64,000 nt of DNA from Arthrobacter_B citreus (GCF_042429235.1 NZ_JBHMBA010000002.1); one strand, 5' to 3'; shown: positions 24,928 to 33,622, counted from the stretch's first letter. Program-made: numbers and translations. Notes: generated from the letters alone by a model not told the origin.

Positions 24928-25706
24928 GGTTCGGTGACGGGCAGCGGACGGGAAACCATCCATGCCAGCCACAGGCCCAGGGCGTACAGCGGAACGCCCA
25001 TGGCCAGGCGCATGGTGCCCAGCGCGGCCACGTTGTCGGCCAAGTACAGCGGCAGCTGGACTCCCAGGCGCAGGGCGAACACGGCGATGATGATCCAGGT
25101 GGCCACGGCATAGGCGCGGATCCGCTTCCGGTCCGCGTGCCAGTCCAGGTTCTCGCCTCGGATAAAGCCGAACAGCAGTCCGGCAACTGGCCAGCGCACA
25201 ATGATGGAAACGATGAACGCCAGGATGTAGCCGGCGTTCAGGAAGAAACCGGGCAGGAAGAATTCCGTGCCGCTTCCGCTGCGCAGCGCCACGACTGCAC
25301 AGATGACGACGCCGAGCACCCCGGTGAGGGACTGCATCAACGGGCGTTTCTGGACCAGGTTGGCCACGGAGAACACCGCCGCCGAGGCCACGGCCGCCCC
25401 AAGGGATACGTACAGCCCGGACGTCAGCGTGAAGATCAGGGTGAACAGCAGCCCGGGAACGATGGCCTCGGCAAGCCCGCGCACTCCCCCCACGGATTTC
25501 AGCACGTCGATTTGGCCGTCGTCCCGGCGTTCCACTCCCGCCTTGGCCGCATAGGCGCCGGCAACATCACCGAACGTCGGCTGCTCCGGTTCGGGGGACG
25601 ACGGCGGGTTGTGGGCTGCCGGGCTGCCGGGGTCGATGCCCTGCCCCGCCGCAGGCTTCGCTGGCCGCCGGGATTCGGGCAGCTCGCTGCCGGGTCGCTC
25701 ACTCAT
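24924..25706 (-). CDS. DUF3159 integral membrane protein
   Basis: 260 residues. A Pro/Ser-rich cytosolic N-terminus (about 1-60) leads into FGDVAGAYAAKAGVERRDDGQIDVLKSVGGVRGLAEAIVPGLLFTLIF, the DUF3159 signature, then about six hydrophobic segments with GFFLNAGYILAFIVSIIVRWPVAGLLFGFIRGE in the centre. The family is confined to actinobacteria and unassigned. It is the last gene of a co-directional cluster dut-DUF3710-OB-DUF3159, its ATG overlapping the OB-fold gene stop (ATGA). Confidence 0.9.
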   Translation of the reverse strand: MSERPGSELPESRRPAKPAAGQGIDPGSPAAHNPPSSPEPEQPTFGDVAGAYAAKAGVERRDDGQIDVLKSVGGVRGLAEAIVPGLLFTLIFTLTSGLYVSLGAAVASAAVFSVANLVQKRPLMQSLTGVLGVVICAVVALRSGSGTEFFLPGFFLNAGYILAFIVSIIVRWPVAGLLFGFIRGENLDWHADRKRIRAYAVATWIIIAVFALRLGVQLPLYLADNVAALGTMRLAMGVPLYALGLWLAWMVSRPLPVTEP

Positions 25707-26062
25707 GTCTCGTTCTCCGGACGTCCGATGATTTCGTAGCGTGGATTGTAAATGGTGGGATAGCTGTCCACGGTGCTGACCATGCCTTCAAAAGCCAGGC
25801 GGGTGCCGGCGACAACCCCGGGAACACGGCGCTGGCCCACCCACACGAGGCGCACGCGGGGGTGGGGTTTCCGGGACGGTGCCTCACGGCGCGCCGAATC
25901 CATGTCCTCCACCATGGCGGTGAACCGCGGCGGGTCCGTTGCCGGGACCACGGTGATGGACTGCACGTACCCGCCGCTGTACACGCGGCCGCGCTGGGGA
26001 AGGGAGCCGAGGGGCACCGGGTTTTCCCGATTCCCCGGAGCTGCCGGTCGGTTGAGGGGCAC
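25703..26062 (-). CDS. OB-fold nucleic-acid-binding domain protein
   Basis: 119 residues. QRGRVYSGGYVQSITVVPATDPPRFTAMVEDMDSA, then HPRVRLVWVGQRRVPGVVAGTRLAFEGMVSTVDSYPTIYNPRYEII, gives the five-strand OB pattern seen in the actinobacterial OB-fold protein that always sits between DUF3159 and DUF3710. Molecular role unknown. The GTG at 26062 is the first start after the DUF3710 stop (TAATCAGGTG) and no separate RBS is visible, so translation is probably coupled. Confidence 0.75.
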   Translation of the reverse strand: MPLNRPAAPGNRENPVPLGSLPQRGRVYSGGYVQSITVVPATDPPRFTAMVEDMDSARREAPSRKPHPRVRLVWVGQRRVPGVVAGTRLAFEGMVSTVDSYPTIYNPRYEIIGRPENET

Positions 26063-26066
26063 CTGA

Positions 26067-26798
26067 TTAGCCGATGGTCGTAATCTCGGGTCCGCGTTCC
26101 GGCGGCGTTGGGCGGGCGGGATTTGCGGCAGGGCGCGCCAGCGGGGAGGCGTCGCGCGGCAGGCGCAGCTGCAGGAGGTCGCGCGGCGGCAGCGGCTGTT
26201 CGCCGCGGACCACCACGACGCTGCGAAAGACGTCCTCGAGCGGAGCGGCTGCCTGGGGATCCAGGGCCGCGGGACCGCCGAACACGCCGCGCAGGAACCA
26301 GCGGGGGCCGTCGACGCCGACAAACCGCGCCACCCGGTAGCCCTTGGAGCCGTCCTGGGCCTGGGCCGGAACCTTGGCCAGCAGCTCGGTCCCGAACACT
26401 CCTTCAAGCTCATCCACGGTGCCGCCCTGGGAGCCGACGGACTTGCCGATCTGGTCCCGGATGTCATCCCACAGGGTTTCGGAACGCGGTGCGGCAAAGG
26501 CCTGCAGCTGCAGGCTGGATCCGTTCAGGTCAAGAGTCACTGCCACCACGCGCTGGGTCTTTTCTTCAACCTCGAGGCGAAGCTGGAGTCCCTCGGCCGC
26601 TGCGATGCGCAGTGCACCCAGGTCCACGTAGCCTTCCTCGGACGGCTTGTCGGCCGCGTCCCAAGGGCCCGCCGCGGGAGCCGTGCCGCCGTCGTCGGCC
26701 GCCGTTTCGGCGCCGGAAGCCGGCTCGGTGCCGTCCTGATCCGGCTCGCCCTGCTCATGCTTGTCTTGCTTGTTCTTCCTCAGTCGCCCAAATGCCAT
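26067..26798 (-). CDS. DUF3710 domain protein
   Basis: 243 residues. Acidic low-complexity stretch at about 10-55 (EQGEPDQDGTEPASGAETAADDG), then the DUF3710 core: YVDLGALRIAAAEGLQLRLEVEEKTQRVVAVTLDLNGSSLQLQAFAAPRSETLWDDIRDQI, GVFGTELLAKVPAQ, VRFVGVDGPRWFLRGVFGGPA-type block with VARFVGVDGPRWFLRGVFGG. Cytosolic, unassigned, actinobacteria-specific. ATG 26798 has AGAGAGGA at suitable distance; an upstream ATG at 26819 lacks a site. Confidence 0.9.
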   Translation of the reverse strand: MAFGRLRKNKQDKHEQGEPDQDGTEPASGAETAADDGGTAPAAGPWDAADKPSEEGYVDLGALRIAAAEGLQLRLEVEEKTQRVVAVTLDLNGSSLQLQAFAAPRSETLWDDIRDQIGKSVGSQGGTVDELEGVFGTELLAKVPAQAQDGSKGYRVARFVGVDGPRWFLRGVFGGPAALDPQAAAPLEDVFRSVVVVRGEQPLPPRDLLQLRLPRDASPLARPAANPARPTPPERGPEITTIG

Positions 26799-26858
26799 GA
26801 CCGGGTTCCTCTCTCTCATAGGGAGGGCCGCACGCTGCTGACCCCCCGGACAGCCGCT

Positions 26859-27329
26859 CTAGGCAGGCAGTGCAGTAAAACCGCCGGTGGAACCGAAACC
26901 GCCGGTGCCGCGGACGGAATCGGACAATTCATCCACCAGTTCAAAAGACGCCGTCTCCACCCGCTGGATCACCATCTGCGCGATCCGGTCACCCCGGGAG
27001 AGGGTGATCGGGCGGGACTTATCGGTATTGAGCAGGGTAACGCTGATTTCGCCGCGGTAGCCGGCGTCGACCGTTCCCGGCGCGTTCACGACCGTCAGGC
27101 CGTGCTTTGTGGCCAAGCCGGAGCGCGGGTGAATGAATGCCGCGTAGCCAAAGGGAAGGGCCAGGGCCACACCGGTGGGAACGAGCATCCGCTCTCCCGG
27201 CCCGAGTTCAACATCGATCCGGGTGCGGAGGTCGGCGCCTGCGTCACCGGGATGCGCGTACGACGGCGGTTCCAGTCCGTCGTCAAGCATTTTCAGCTGC
27301 ACGGCCATGGTGGGCCCTGATTCAAGCAC
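26859..27329 (-). CDS. dut: dUTP diphosphatase
   Basis: 156 residues. Hydrolyses dUTP to dUMP, limiting uracil in DNA. All five trimeric-dUTPase motifs are present: HPGDAGADLRT, IHPRSGLATKHGL, VNAPGTVDAGYRGEI, RGDRIAQMVIQ and RGTGGFGSTGG. The GTG at 27329 has GGAG 7 nt upstream; an internal ATG at 27308 is the alternative and would remove 7 residues. It opens the minus-strand cluster running to DUF3159. Confidence 0.95.
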   Translation of the reverse strand: MLESGPTMAVQLKMLDDGLEPPSYAHPGDAGADLRTRIDVELGPGERMLVPTGVALALPFGYAAFIHPRSGLATKHGLTVVNAPGTVDAGYRGEISVTLLNTDKSRPITLSRGDRIAQMVIQRVETASFELVDELSDSVRGTGGFGSTGGFTALPA

Positions 27330-27535
27330 CGGTTTTCTCCGACTTCCCTCGAGTGATCCTTACTGCATCCGCACCACAGCCCGTTCAGGGGCGCGTGCGT
27401 GCCCCGGAAGCTTCCCGGGAATACCGCACTTCACTTTAGCGCGTTTTCCTGACGCTTCTCCGTATGCGGTAAAGCCGCTTTTCCGCAGCTGCTTCCCAAG
27501 ATGAAATACCGGCGGAAAGGTGCCAAGCTGGAAGC

Positions 27536-28000
27536 ATGTCATCCCCCTCTGCCCAGACTTCCCCCGATACCGTGCTGTACTCCGAGCGGCTTCTTCCGTC
27601 GTTTGGGATCTGGGCGCTTGTCCTCTTCGGTTCCTGCGCATGCATTTTCGTGTTTGTGCCGATCAGCATTGAAGCCGGAATCATCGCGGCGGTGGTCGCA
27701 GCCATCATCATCACGACCATGCTGCTGATCAATACGCCGGTCATCCGCGTAACCCGGGACACGCTCCAAGTGGGCCGGGCGCAGATTGAACGCCGGTTTG
27801 TGGGCACGGTGGAGGCTTACCGCGGAGATGACGCAACGTTCCAGCGCGGCCGGGGGCTCAACGCCACTGCATTCATGTGCTTCCGCGGCTGGATTTCACC
27901 GGTGGTCCGGATCGAAATCACCGATCCCGCCGACCGGACGCCGTACTGGATCACGTCCACGCGCCACCCGGAAGATCTGGTCCGCGCCCTCAGCAGCTGA
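27536..28000 (+). CDS. DUF3093 membrane protein
   Basis: 154 residues. After a short N-terminus (YSERLLPSF), two adjacent hydrophobic segments at about 20-65 span the membrane, followed by a soluble beta-rich part: NTPVIRVTRDTLQVGRAQIERRFVGTVEAY, RGLNATAFMCFRGWISPVVRIEITDPADRTPYWITSTRHPEDLVRAL. This is the DUF3093 pattern next to dut in actinobacteria; function unknown. Divergent from dut with a 200-bp gap. Confidence 0.88.
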   Translation: MSSPSAQTSPDTVLYSERLLPSFGIWALVLFGSCACIFVFVPISIEAGIIAAVVAAIIITTMLLINTPVIRVTRDTLQVGRAQIERRFVGTVEAYRGDDATFQRGRGLNATAFMCFRGWISPVVRIEITDPADRTPYWITSTRHPEDLVRALSS

Positions 28001-28032
28001 CGCCGGCCAACGACCCGACTGGACGCGGCTGT

Positions 28033-28335
28033 TCAGCCTTCACAGTCGATGCAATAGGCCAGTCCATCCTTCTCCAGTGCGATCTGGGACCGGTGCCGGA
28101 CCAGGAAACACGAAGCGCAGGTGAATTCATCCGCCTGCGCCGGCAGCACCCGCACCAGCAGCTCCTCGCCGGAAAGGTCCGCTCCGGGGAGTTCGAAGCT
28201 GTCAGCGGTTTCGGTTTCATCCTCATCCACCACCGCTGACTGGGTACCCGCAGTCCTGCGGGTCTTGAGTTCCTCCAGGGATTCTTCGCTGATGTCCTCG
28301 TCTGTCTTACGCGGAGCATCATAATCTGTTGCCAT
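28033..28335 (-). CDS. DUF4193 small Cys-containing protein
   Basis: 100 residues. Acidic N-terminal two-thirds (DYDAPRKTDEDISEESLEELKTRR) and a C-terminal four-Cys module FTCASCFLVRHRSQIALEKDGLAYCIDCEG, a CxxC...CxxC zinc-ribbon arrangement. Conserved across actinobacteria beside sepH or sigA and unassigned; related proteins are among the more abundant small proteins. ATG 28335 has GAGAG upstream. Confidence 0.9.
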   Translation of the reverse strand: MATDYDAPRKTDEDISEESLEELKTRRTAGTQSAVVDEDETETADSFELPGADLSGEELLVRVLPAQADEFTCASCFLVRHRSQIALEKDGLAYCIDCEG

Positions 28336-28672
28336 AATTCTTACTCTCACCGTCCGGTCGAGTGTTTGGTTGGATGAGCCGAACCGGTAGCTAGGCCGGC
28401 TTACTTCTTTGGCTCGGAGGTATCAACGCAACGGCGTTCCCGTTTGTGCCCGTAATCCAGAGATTTTTGCTGAGGGTGGAGGAAATTGCCACACCGGAAC
28501 CCGCAGCGGCACTCCGCCCGGCCAAGGTTGTTGGCCGCGGGTCGGTTCCGGCGAAAAAAATATGGTTCCCCACAGCAGCTGATCCGCGCCACACCCTTGC
28601 AAACAGTAGGCTTTCGGGCTTCCGGATGGCATTGTTTCCAGAAGGAATTGCTATCGGGTGGAGGATTGGTTC
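28336..28672. other. Divergent promoter region between DUF4193 and sepH
   Basis: 337 bp without a convincing gene; short ORFs here lack RBS and codon bias. A TAGGCT at 28607-28612 in sepH direction is a -10 candidate, giving a leader of about 55 nt that carries GGAGG before the sepH start. No strong hairpin seen. Confidence 0.5.
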
Positions 28673-30100
28673 ATGCAGGATCTACGTCTCGTGGGTGTCC
28701 ATGAGGGTGGCGAGCATTTGCTGCTCAGCGGCAAGGGTGGGGAAACGTTCCAGCTTCGCATGGACGAAGCGCTCAGGGTTGCCGTATCCCGCTCCGTACA
28801 CCGCTCCACCTCAGCGCCGGAAAGGCCCGAGGGCCCTGCCATGACTCCGCGCGACATCCAGGCCCGCATCAGGTCCGGTGCCAGCGCTGAGGAAGTTGCT
28901 GAGATTTCCGGACTAGATCTGGCACACATCCGCCGCTATGAGGGGCCCGTCCGCGCTGAACGCGATTACGTGGCCCGCCAGGCCCAGGCGGTGGAGGTTG
29001 CTGCCCCGCTTTCGGCAACTCATGATGGTTACCGCAGCGCCTTCGGCGACAGCCCGGTCAACTTAGGCGACATGGTCAACCACCGCCTCAAGGCCTTCGG
29101 AGTGGACCCCGACAGCGTCGAATGGGACGCCTGGCGCCGTCCGGACTCAACCTGGGACGTTGTGGCACGTTTCGAACTGGGAAACGACTCCCAGGTCTCG
29201 GTCGGCGAGGAACCCCCGGCCCGCTGGACTTTCAGCCCGCTGCGCAAGAGCGTCTCCAATGCCAACCGGTGGGCCCAGCTGCTGAGCGAGCTGGAACCGC
29301 TCGATTCACCCGTCCCGTCCCGCCGGCTCACTGCGGTTGCAGACCGCGTTTTTGATTTCGAAGCCGTTGCTCCGGCTGAAGACGGTACACCCGCCGACGG
29401 CGACGAGGACACCGACAACCTGCTCGAAGTCCTGCGTTCACGCCGCGGCCAGCGACTCGGCGCCGACGAGGACGGCGATGACGCGCTGGCGGCCCTGCTG
29501 GCCAAGGGCAGTATCCCGGCCGCCCATCCCCGCGATGGGCACACTGAACTCGATGACCCTGCGTCCCCCCGTCCGCGCACCGGTCGCCTGTCGCTGGCCC
29601 CGGTAACCCCCGATGACTCGCAAGCCCCGGACGCACCTGATTCACTGCGCTTGTCCGACGGCGTCAGCCCGGGAACGCGCGAGATCAGCGTGCTGGCCCG
29701 ACCGTTCCGCCGGCGCGGCGACACAGCGGGAGCACCCGCCGCAGAAGCCACCGCCCCCGGAAACGGCAGGACCCCGGAGAGCAGCACCAGGGAAGAGTCC
29801 GGCGCCAAGGCAGCGGATCCCCAGCCTTCAGCAGTGTCCGGTGAGGAAGCCGACCAGACCGCAGCAACTCCCGATGCCGGTTCCGCTGTGGCGGGCCGGA
29901 GCAAAGCCAAGCCAGCCGGCCGGAAGGCGGGGCGCACCGACTTTCCTTGGGACCGCATGAACGCCGGTACTCCGCGCAATGATGTTACCGGGGATGCGGC
30001 CGCGAAGGGCGAGGATCCCGCTGACAAACGGCCCATCAAGCCAAAGCGCTCGTCGGTTCCCAGCTGGGATGAAATCGTGTTTGGGACCAAGGGCGACTAG
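28673..30100 (+). CDS. sepH: Septation protein SepH
   Basis: 475 residues. In Streptomyces and mycobacteria SepH binds FtsZ and promotes filament assembly. MQDLRLVGVHEGGEHLLLSGKGGETFQLRMDEALRVAV opens the DUF3071 domain (about 1-165), containing a HTH-like part MTPRDIQARIRSGASAEEVAEISGLDLAHIRRYEGPVRAERDYVARQAQ. A long acidic/Ala/Pro-rich disordered middle follows, and the conserved C-terminal tail ends KRSSVPSWDEIVFGTKGD. ATG 28673 chosen for GGAGG 8 nt upstream and the family N-terminus; a GTG 15 nt earlier is less likely. Confidence 0.93.
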   Translation: MQDLRLVGVHEGGEHLLLSGKGGETFQLRMDEALRVAVSRSVHRSTSAPERPEGPAMTPRDIQARIRSGASAEEVAEISGLDLAHIRRYEGPVRAERDYVARQAQAVEVAAPLSATHDGYRSAFGDSPVNLGDMVNHRLKAFGVDPDSVEWDAWRRPDSTWDVVARFELGNDSQVSVGEEPPARWTFSPLRKSVSNANRWAQLLSELEPLDSPVPSRRLTAVADRVFDFEAVAPAEDGTPADGDEDTDNLLEVLRSRRGQRLGADEDGDDALAALLAKGSIPAAHPRDGHTELDDPASPRPRTGRLSLAPVTPDDSQAPDAPDSLRLSDGVSPGTREISVLARPFRRRGDTAGAPAAEATAPGNGRTPESSTREESGAKAADPQPSAVSGEEADQTAATPDAGSAVAGRSKAKPAGRKAGRTDFPWDRMNAGTPRNDVTGDAAAKGEDPADKRPIKPKRSSVPSWDEIVFGTKGD

Positions 30101-30129
30101 CCGGGATTGGCGGGCCTTGGTCCCGCCAA

Positions 30130-30324
30130 TCACTCGTCGGGGATAAACAGTTCCTCGATGGTGGTGTCGAAAAGTGCTGCCAGCCGAAAGGCCAGCGGCA
30201 GGGACGGGTCGAATCTGCCGCGTTCAATGGATATGACGGTTTGCCGGGATACACCCAGCTCATCCGCTAGGTGCTGTTGTGACCATTCACGGTGGGTGCG
30301 GAACTCTTTGACCAGATTCCTCAC
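30130..30324 (-). CDS. XRE-family helix-turn-helix regulator (short)
   Basis: 64 residues: LVKEFRTHREWSQQHLADELGVSRQTVISIERGRFDPSLPLAFRLAALFDTTIEELF, a complete Cro/XRE-type HTH with nothing else. Similar to YozG-type regulators encoded with a membrane protein. GTG start one base after the TGA of the membrane-protein gene, so coupled. It probably represses its own operon through the TGTAAAG repeats upstream of 30793. Confidence 0.9.
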   Translation of the reverse strand: MRNLVKEFRTHREWSQQHLADELGVSRQTVISIERGRFDPSLPLAFRLAALFDTTIEELFIPDE

Positions 30325-30325
30325 G

Positions 30326-30793
30326 TCAGCCCTTGCGTTTCAGCAGCAGATAGCGCAGCCCAAAGGACAAGGCGCAGGCCACCAGCACTGCGGACAGCAC
30401 CAGCTTCAGGTCGACGAGGATTTCTGTGGGCAGAAACGCCAGGATAGCCGCAGTGGCACCAAGCATCAGGAGCAGATCCGTGAAAGAGCTGGATGCTGCT
30501 TTGTTATACCACCCGGCTTCAATCGAATCATCGGGGCGATCCACCGCACCCTCCATCGTGGTGCGGTCTACGACAACCGCATACACGAGTAAGACCGCGG
30601 GGCTGGTGAGGCAGGCCGCGAAGACCCAAAAGCCGACCAAGGGGTTCTGCCCTGAGACGCCCGTGACAACGGACAGCCATCCTCCGAATGCCCCGAAGAT
30701 TAATCCTCCGGGAAAAGCAATAGCCATGGCCGGTAGTCGGCCGGCGCCGAACTTGGTGCGTCCCCATTTGGTGCGTGGCTGCTCCTGCGTCAT
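30326..30793 (-). CDS. Small membrane protein paired with XRE regulator
   Basis: 155 residues with four hydrophobic segments: about 24-44 (IAFPGGLIFGAFGGWLSVV), 52-75 (VGFWVFAACLTSPAVLLVYAVV), 103-122 (FTDLLLMLGATAAILAFL) and 128-148 (LKLVLSAVLVACALSFGL). A polar loop with MEGAVDRPDDSIEAGWYNKAASS separates the two pairs. Not assigned to a known family. Same order and overall size as the 12788-13261 pair, although the regulators differ. AAGGGG precedes ATG 30793. Confidence 0.75.
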   Translation of the reverse strand: MTQEQPRTKWGRTKFGAGRLPAMAIAFPGGLIFGAFGGWLSVVTGVSGQNPLVGFWVFAACLTSPAVLLVYAVVVDRTTMEGAVDRPDDSIEAGWYNKAASSSFTDLLLMLGATAAILAFLPTEILVDLKLVLSAVLVACALSFGLRYLLLKRKG

Positions 30794-30819
30794 ACCGTCC
30801 CCTTAGCCATGTCTAGTTC

Positions 30820-30845
30820 GCTTTACATGTACAGGGTGCTTTACA
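30820..30845 (-). promoter_or_regulatory. Direct repeats TGTAAAGC upstream of the membrane-protein/XRE operon
   Basis: TGTAAAGC occurs at 30838-30845 and 30820-30827 (minus strand), 18 bp apart, before ATG 30793. Repeats at this spacing could be -35 determinants or half-sites for the XRE protein encoded in the operon. The gap 30794-30910 holds nothing else recognisable. Confidence 0.45.
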
Positions 30846-30910
30846 CATGAGTTACTGTCAAGCAGGCAGTTAGCCGCTGCTGACTATGCATCCTTGAAAC
30901 CTGAGCGGCC

Positions 30911-31657
30911 TCAGCGGAAGCGCGGATGCACTGCGCACACATCCAGGTCCGCAGCTGCCTCGGTCGCCACTTGGGAGATGGCCCGGGCTTTGTGGGCCGT
31001 GACGCGGCGCATATAGTGCCGGCGGCACAGCGTCTCGTAACCGACGACCGGCGCGGTTTCCACTGCTTCAGCGGCAAAGAGCGGCTCTTCCGTAACATCG
31101 GCCGCAGCCCCAGCTGCGGGAGCATGCTTGCCCACATCACCCACCACCACCTGGTCACCTTCCACCACCATGACACCGTCCACGGTCCGGGCGTTATGGG
31201 TGGCCCGGCGGCCGCACCAGCACAGGGCCCGGACCTGAAGCACCTCGGTCCGGTCAGCAAGTTCAATCAGGCGCTGGGAACCGGGAAAGAGACGTGTCCG
31301 GAAATCCGAGGTGATGCCAAAGGCAAACACGTCAACACACAGCTCATCCACCACACGGGCCAACTGCTCCACCTGTTCGGCGGAGTAGAACTGGGCTTCG
31401 TCGCAAATGAGGTAGTCCACAGCGAAGCCGGTTCCGCGGCGGTCCGTCACTTCATCCCAGAAATCGGTACCGTCAGTGACCTCAACGGCAGGAGTTCGCA
31501 GGCCAAGACGGGAGGAGATCACGGAATCCCCGGCCCGGTCATTGCGGCTGAAGAGAATACCTCCGCGCCCGCGGGCACTGTGGTTGTAGTTCATCTGCAG
31601 TGCGAGGGTCGATTTGCCACTGTCCATGGTGCCGGAAAAGAAGACGAGCTCAGCCAC
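30911..31657 (-). CDS. tdk: Thymidine kinase (type II)
   Basis: 248 residues. Salvages thymidine to dTMP. P-loop GTMDSGKST at residues 9-17, ICDEAQFYSAEQVEQL (Walker B with catalytic Glu), FGITSDFRTRLFPGSQRLIELAD for the lasso region, and zinc-type Cys in LCWCGRRAT and later ETLCRRH. A C-terminal extension beyond about 200 carries ADLDVCAVHPRFR. GTG start 2 nt after the stop of the upstream phosphatase-like gene, so the two are transcribed together. Confidence 0.92.
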   Translation of the reverse strand: MAELVFFSGTMDSGKSTLALQMNYNHSARGRGGILFSRNDRAGDSVISSRLGLRTPAVEVTDGTDFWDEVTDRRGTGFAVDYLICDEAQFYSAEQVEQLARVVDELCVDVFAFGITSDFRTRLFPGSQRLIELADRTEVLQVRALCWCGRRATHNARTVDGVMVVEGDQVVVGDVGKHAPAAGAAADVTEEPLFAAEAVETAPVVGYETLCRRHYMRRVTAHKARAISQVATEAAADLDVCAVHPRFR

Positions 31658-31659
31658 CG

Positions 31660-32886
31660 CTATTTCTTTCCTTTACCCTGCGAACCTGGACTGCGTTTGG
31701 AAGCCGGTGCTGCCAATTGCAGCAGCGGAACTTCGCGCTCCGCGCGGGTCAGCGACCCGTGCTGGCCCACCACTTCCAGGGACGAAGCCTTCATGCGGCG
31801 CAGGTCGTATAGTGCGATCGGCTCGCGGGCCAGGATCAGCACGTCACCGATCCGCGGCAGCACCGACTCCGTCACCACAGGTCCGAAGTACCCCGCTTCA
31901 ATGGCCTCTTCACGGGTGGCAACCCACACCTTGGCCCCATAGGCTGCGCGCCATGCCGCGGCCAGGGCATCCCGCCCGCTGTCGCCGGCATCGGGTTCCA
32001 GGTACAGGTGGACCATGCGCGGCTCCCCCGCCGTGTGCCGCACGCCGGCAATGAGTGCCGGGTCTTCGGAGAAGTCATATCGGTGTTCCGGAGCGATGTC
32101 CACCATGCCGTGATCCGCGGTCAGCAGCAGCAGGGTGTCTGCCGGCAGGCGCGCGGCCAGCAGTTTCATGGCGCTGTCCAGCTCCTCGAGCTGATAGCCC
32201 CACTGCGCCGACTGGGCGCCGTGCTTGTGGCCGGCCTTGTCCAATTCGTTCCAGTACAGGTACATCAGCATCCGCGGCGAGCCCGCCAGGGCCTCGACGG
32301 CGGCCGCCACCCGTGCGTGGACGCCCGTGGCCCCGATGAAGGTGCCGCCGCGCAGGGCGGCCCGGGTCATGGCCGAGTCGGCGAACCGGGGCAGGCTCAC
32401 CGATGCCACGGGAAGATGTTCGGCTGCCTGTTCCAGCACCGTGGGGTACGGCTGCCAGCGCTGCGGATCCACGCCCGCATCCCAGTTGCCGAGCATGTTG
32501 ACAACTTTGTCCTGCTCCGGATCCAGGACGTCATAACCCACCATGCCGTGCTCTCCCGGCGGCAGGCCGGTTCCCAGGGAGCCGAGCGATGCCGCCGTCG
32601 TGGTGGGAAAGGCTGCCGTCAGGACGCGGCCCGACGGCATGAAACCGCGCAGGAACGGAGCGTGCCCGCCACGCTGCTTCAGCAGTGACCAACCCAGCCC
32701 ATCCACCATGACCACGCAGACACGCTTGGCTGCCGGGAGTTTCAGGGAGTTTTCGAAGCCGGGCACACCAAGGACTGCCGCGGAACTCGTCAGGACGTCG
32801 GCAACACTGCTGCGTCCGTACTCGGGTGCGGGAGGCAGCCGCTCGGCGGACGCGGAACTGGAATCTGTGCCGGAAGGCGAACTCAT
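31660..32886 (-). CDS. Alkaline-phosphatase-superfamily (nucleotide pyrophosphatase-like) protein
   Basis: 408 residues. The first metal site is in VCVVMVDGLGWSLL, the Thr nucleophile in FPTTTAASLGSLGTGLPPGEHGMVGYDV, and further metal ligands in LLLTADHGMVDI and the late AGVRHTAGEPRMVHLY block, the layout of type I phosphodiesterase/nucleotide pyrophosphatase. Probably a cytosolic phosphodiesterase; substrate unknown. Middle gene of DUF5998-phosphatase-tdk, with a 6-bp gap after DUF5998 and a 2-bp gap to tdk. Confidence 0.88.
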   Translation of the reverse strand: MSSPSGTDSSSASAERLPPAPEYGRSSVADVLTSSAAVLGVPGFENSLKLPAAKRVCVVMVDGLGWSLLKQRGGHAPFLRGFMPSGRVLTAAFPTTTAASLGSLGTGLPPGEHGMVGYDVLDPEQDKVVNMLGNWDAGVDPQRWQPYPTVLEQAAEHLPVASVSLPRFADSAMTRAALRGGTFIGATGVHARVAAAVEALAGSPRMLMYLYWNELDKAGHKHGAQSAQWGYQLEELDSAMKLLAARLPADTLLLLTADHGMVDIAPEHRYDFSEDPALIAGVRHTAGEPRMVHLYLEPDAGDSGRDALAAAWRAAYGAKVWVATREEAIEAGYFGPVVTESVLPRIGDVLILAREPIALYDLRRMKASSLEVVGQHGSLTRAEREVPLLQLAAPASKRSPGSQGKGKK

Positions 32887-32892
32887 GGCCCC

Positions 32893-33561
32893 TTACCGCT
32901 GGTGGTGGCTGCGGTTGAAGCGGCTGCCGATGCCCGGCACCCGGCGGGCATCGCCGGATTCGAGCGGCCGAACGTTCACGGTGTCGGTGTTGACCTTGCG
33001 CAGTGCCCGTGCAAAGTCCTTGGCGTTCTGCACGGCCTGGACTCCGTCAGCTTCGGCGCTGACCCGAAGCACAATGTCCTCCTGGGCAATGGTGCCGGTG
33101 TAGCCGTGGTCGGCGTCGCACTGCGGGTCGGCGCATCCCGCCGGGCCCATGTCCAGGCGCTGGCCGCCGGACCATGCAATGGCCAGCGTGAGTTCGCGGG
33201 CCTGGTCCGAGGGCTTGTAATCCTGCGGCTGCGCGTACATGTAGCCCAGGACCACGGACCGGATCTGCGTCACCGGAACCGACTCAGTGGAAACCTGGGC
33301 CATCATCTGCTCCCCGGCTTCGTCCAGCTGCTGGTCGTCCACGTGCGTGATGACCAGCATGTCCTCGGTCAGCACCAGCACGGTGATGTGCCGGTGCACC
33401 TCGGTGCGCTCAAAGTGGGTTTCCAAATGGATGATGTGGGACAGCGGTTCACGGCCATCCAGGGCATCGTGAACCACGTCTGCCAAAAGGGTGGGGTAAA
33501 AGCCGGCCCGCTCCATGGAAGCGTCCAGGCTGCGGCGTTCAGCGGAAAGTAACGGCGACAT
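32893..33561 (-). CDS. DUF5998 protein
   Basis: 222 residues. PLSHIIHLETHFERTEVHRHITVLVLTEDMLVITHVDDQQLDEAGEQMMAQVSTESVPVTQIRSVVLGYMYAQPQ, then TLAIAWSGGQRLDMGPAGCADPQCDADHGYTGTIAQEDIVLRVSAEADG, is the actinobacterial DUF5998 family, always beside the phosphatase-like gene. No catalytic motif is recognised. A C-x4-C pair (GCADPQCDADH) could hold a metal. ATG 33561 with GGAAGC just upstream. Probably the first gene of the operon ending at tdk. Confidence 0.88.
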   Translation of the reverse strand: MSPLLSAERRSLDASMERAGFYPTLLADVVHDALDGREPLSHIIHLETHFERTEVHRHITVLVLTEDMLVITHVDDQQLDEAGEQMMAQVSTESVPVTQIRSVVLGYMYAQPQDYKPSDQARELTLAIAWSGGQRLDMGPAGCADPQCDADHGYTGTIAQEDIVLRVSAEADGVQAVQNAKDFARALRKVNTDTVNVRPLESGDARRVPGIGSRFNRSHHQR

Positions 33562-33622
33562 GCTTCCAGTTTCCCTCAGAGAGCGCCCCAGTACCTAAAT
33601 GGCGCGCGGGAACAGCCAATAC

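Noticed and set aside
28391..28632. Short minus-strand open frames upstream of sepH
   Set aside because: No RBS, no family resemblance, and they cover the sepH promoter region.
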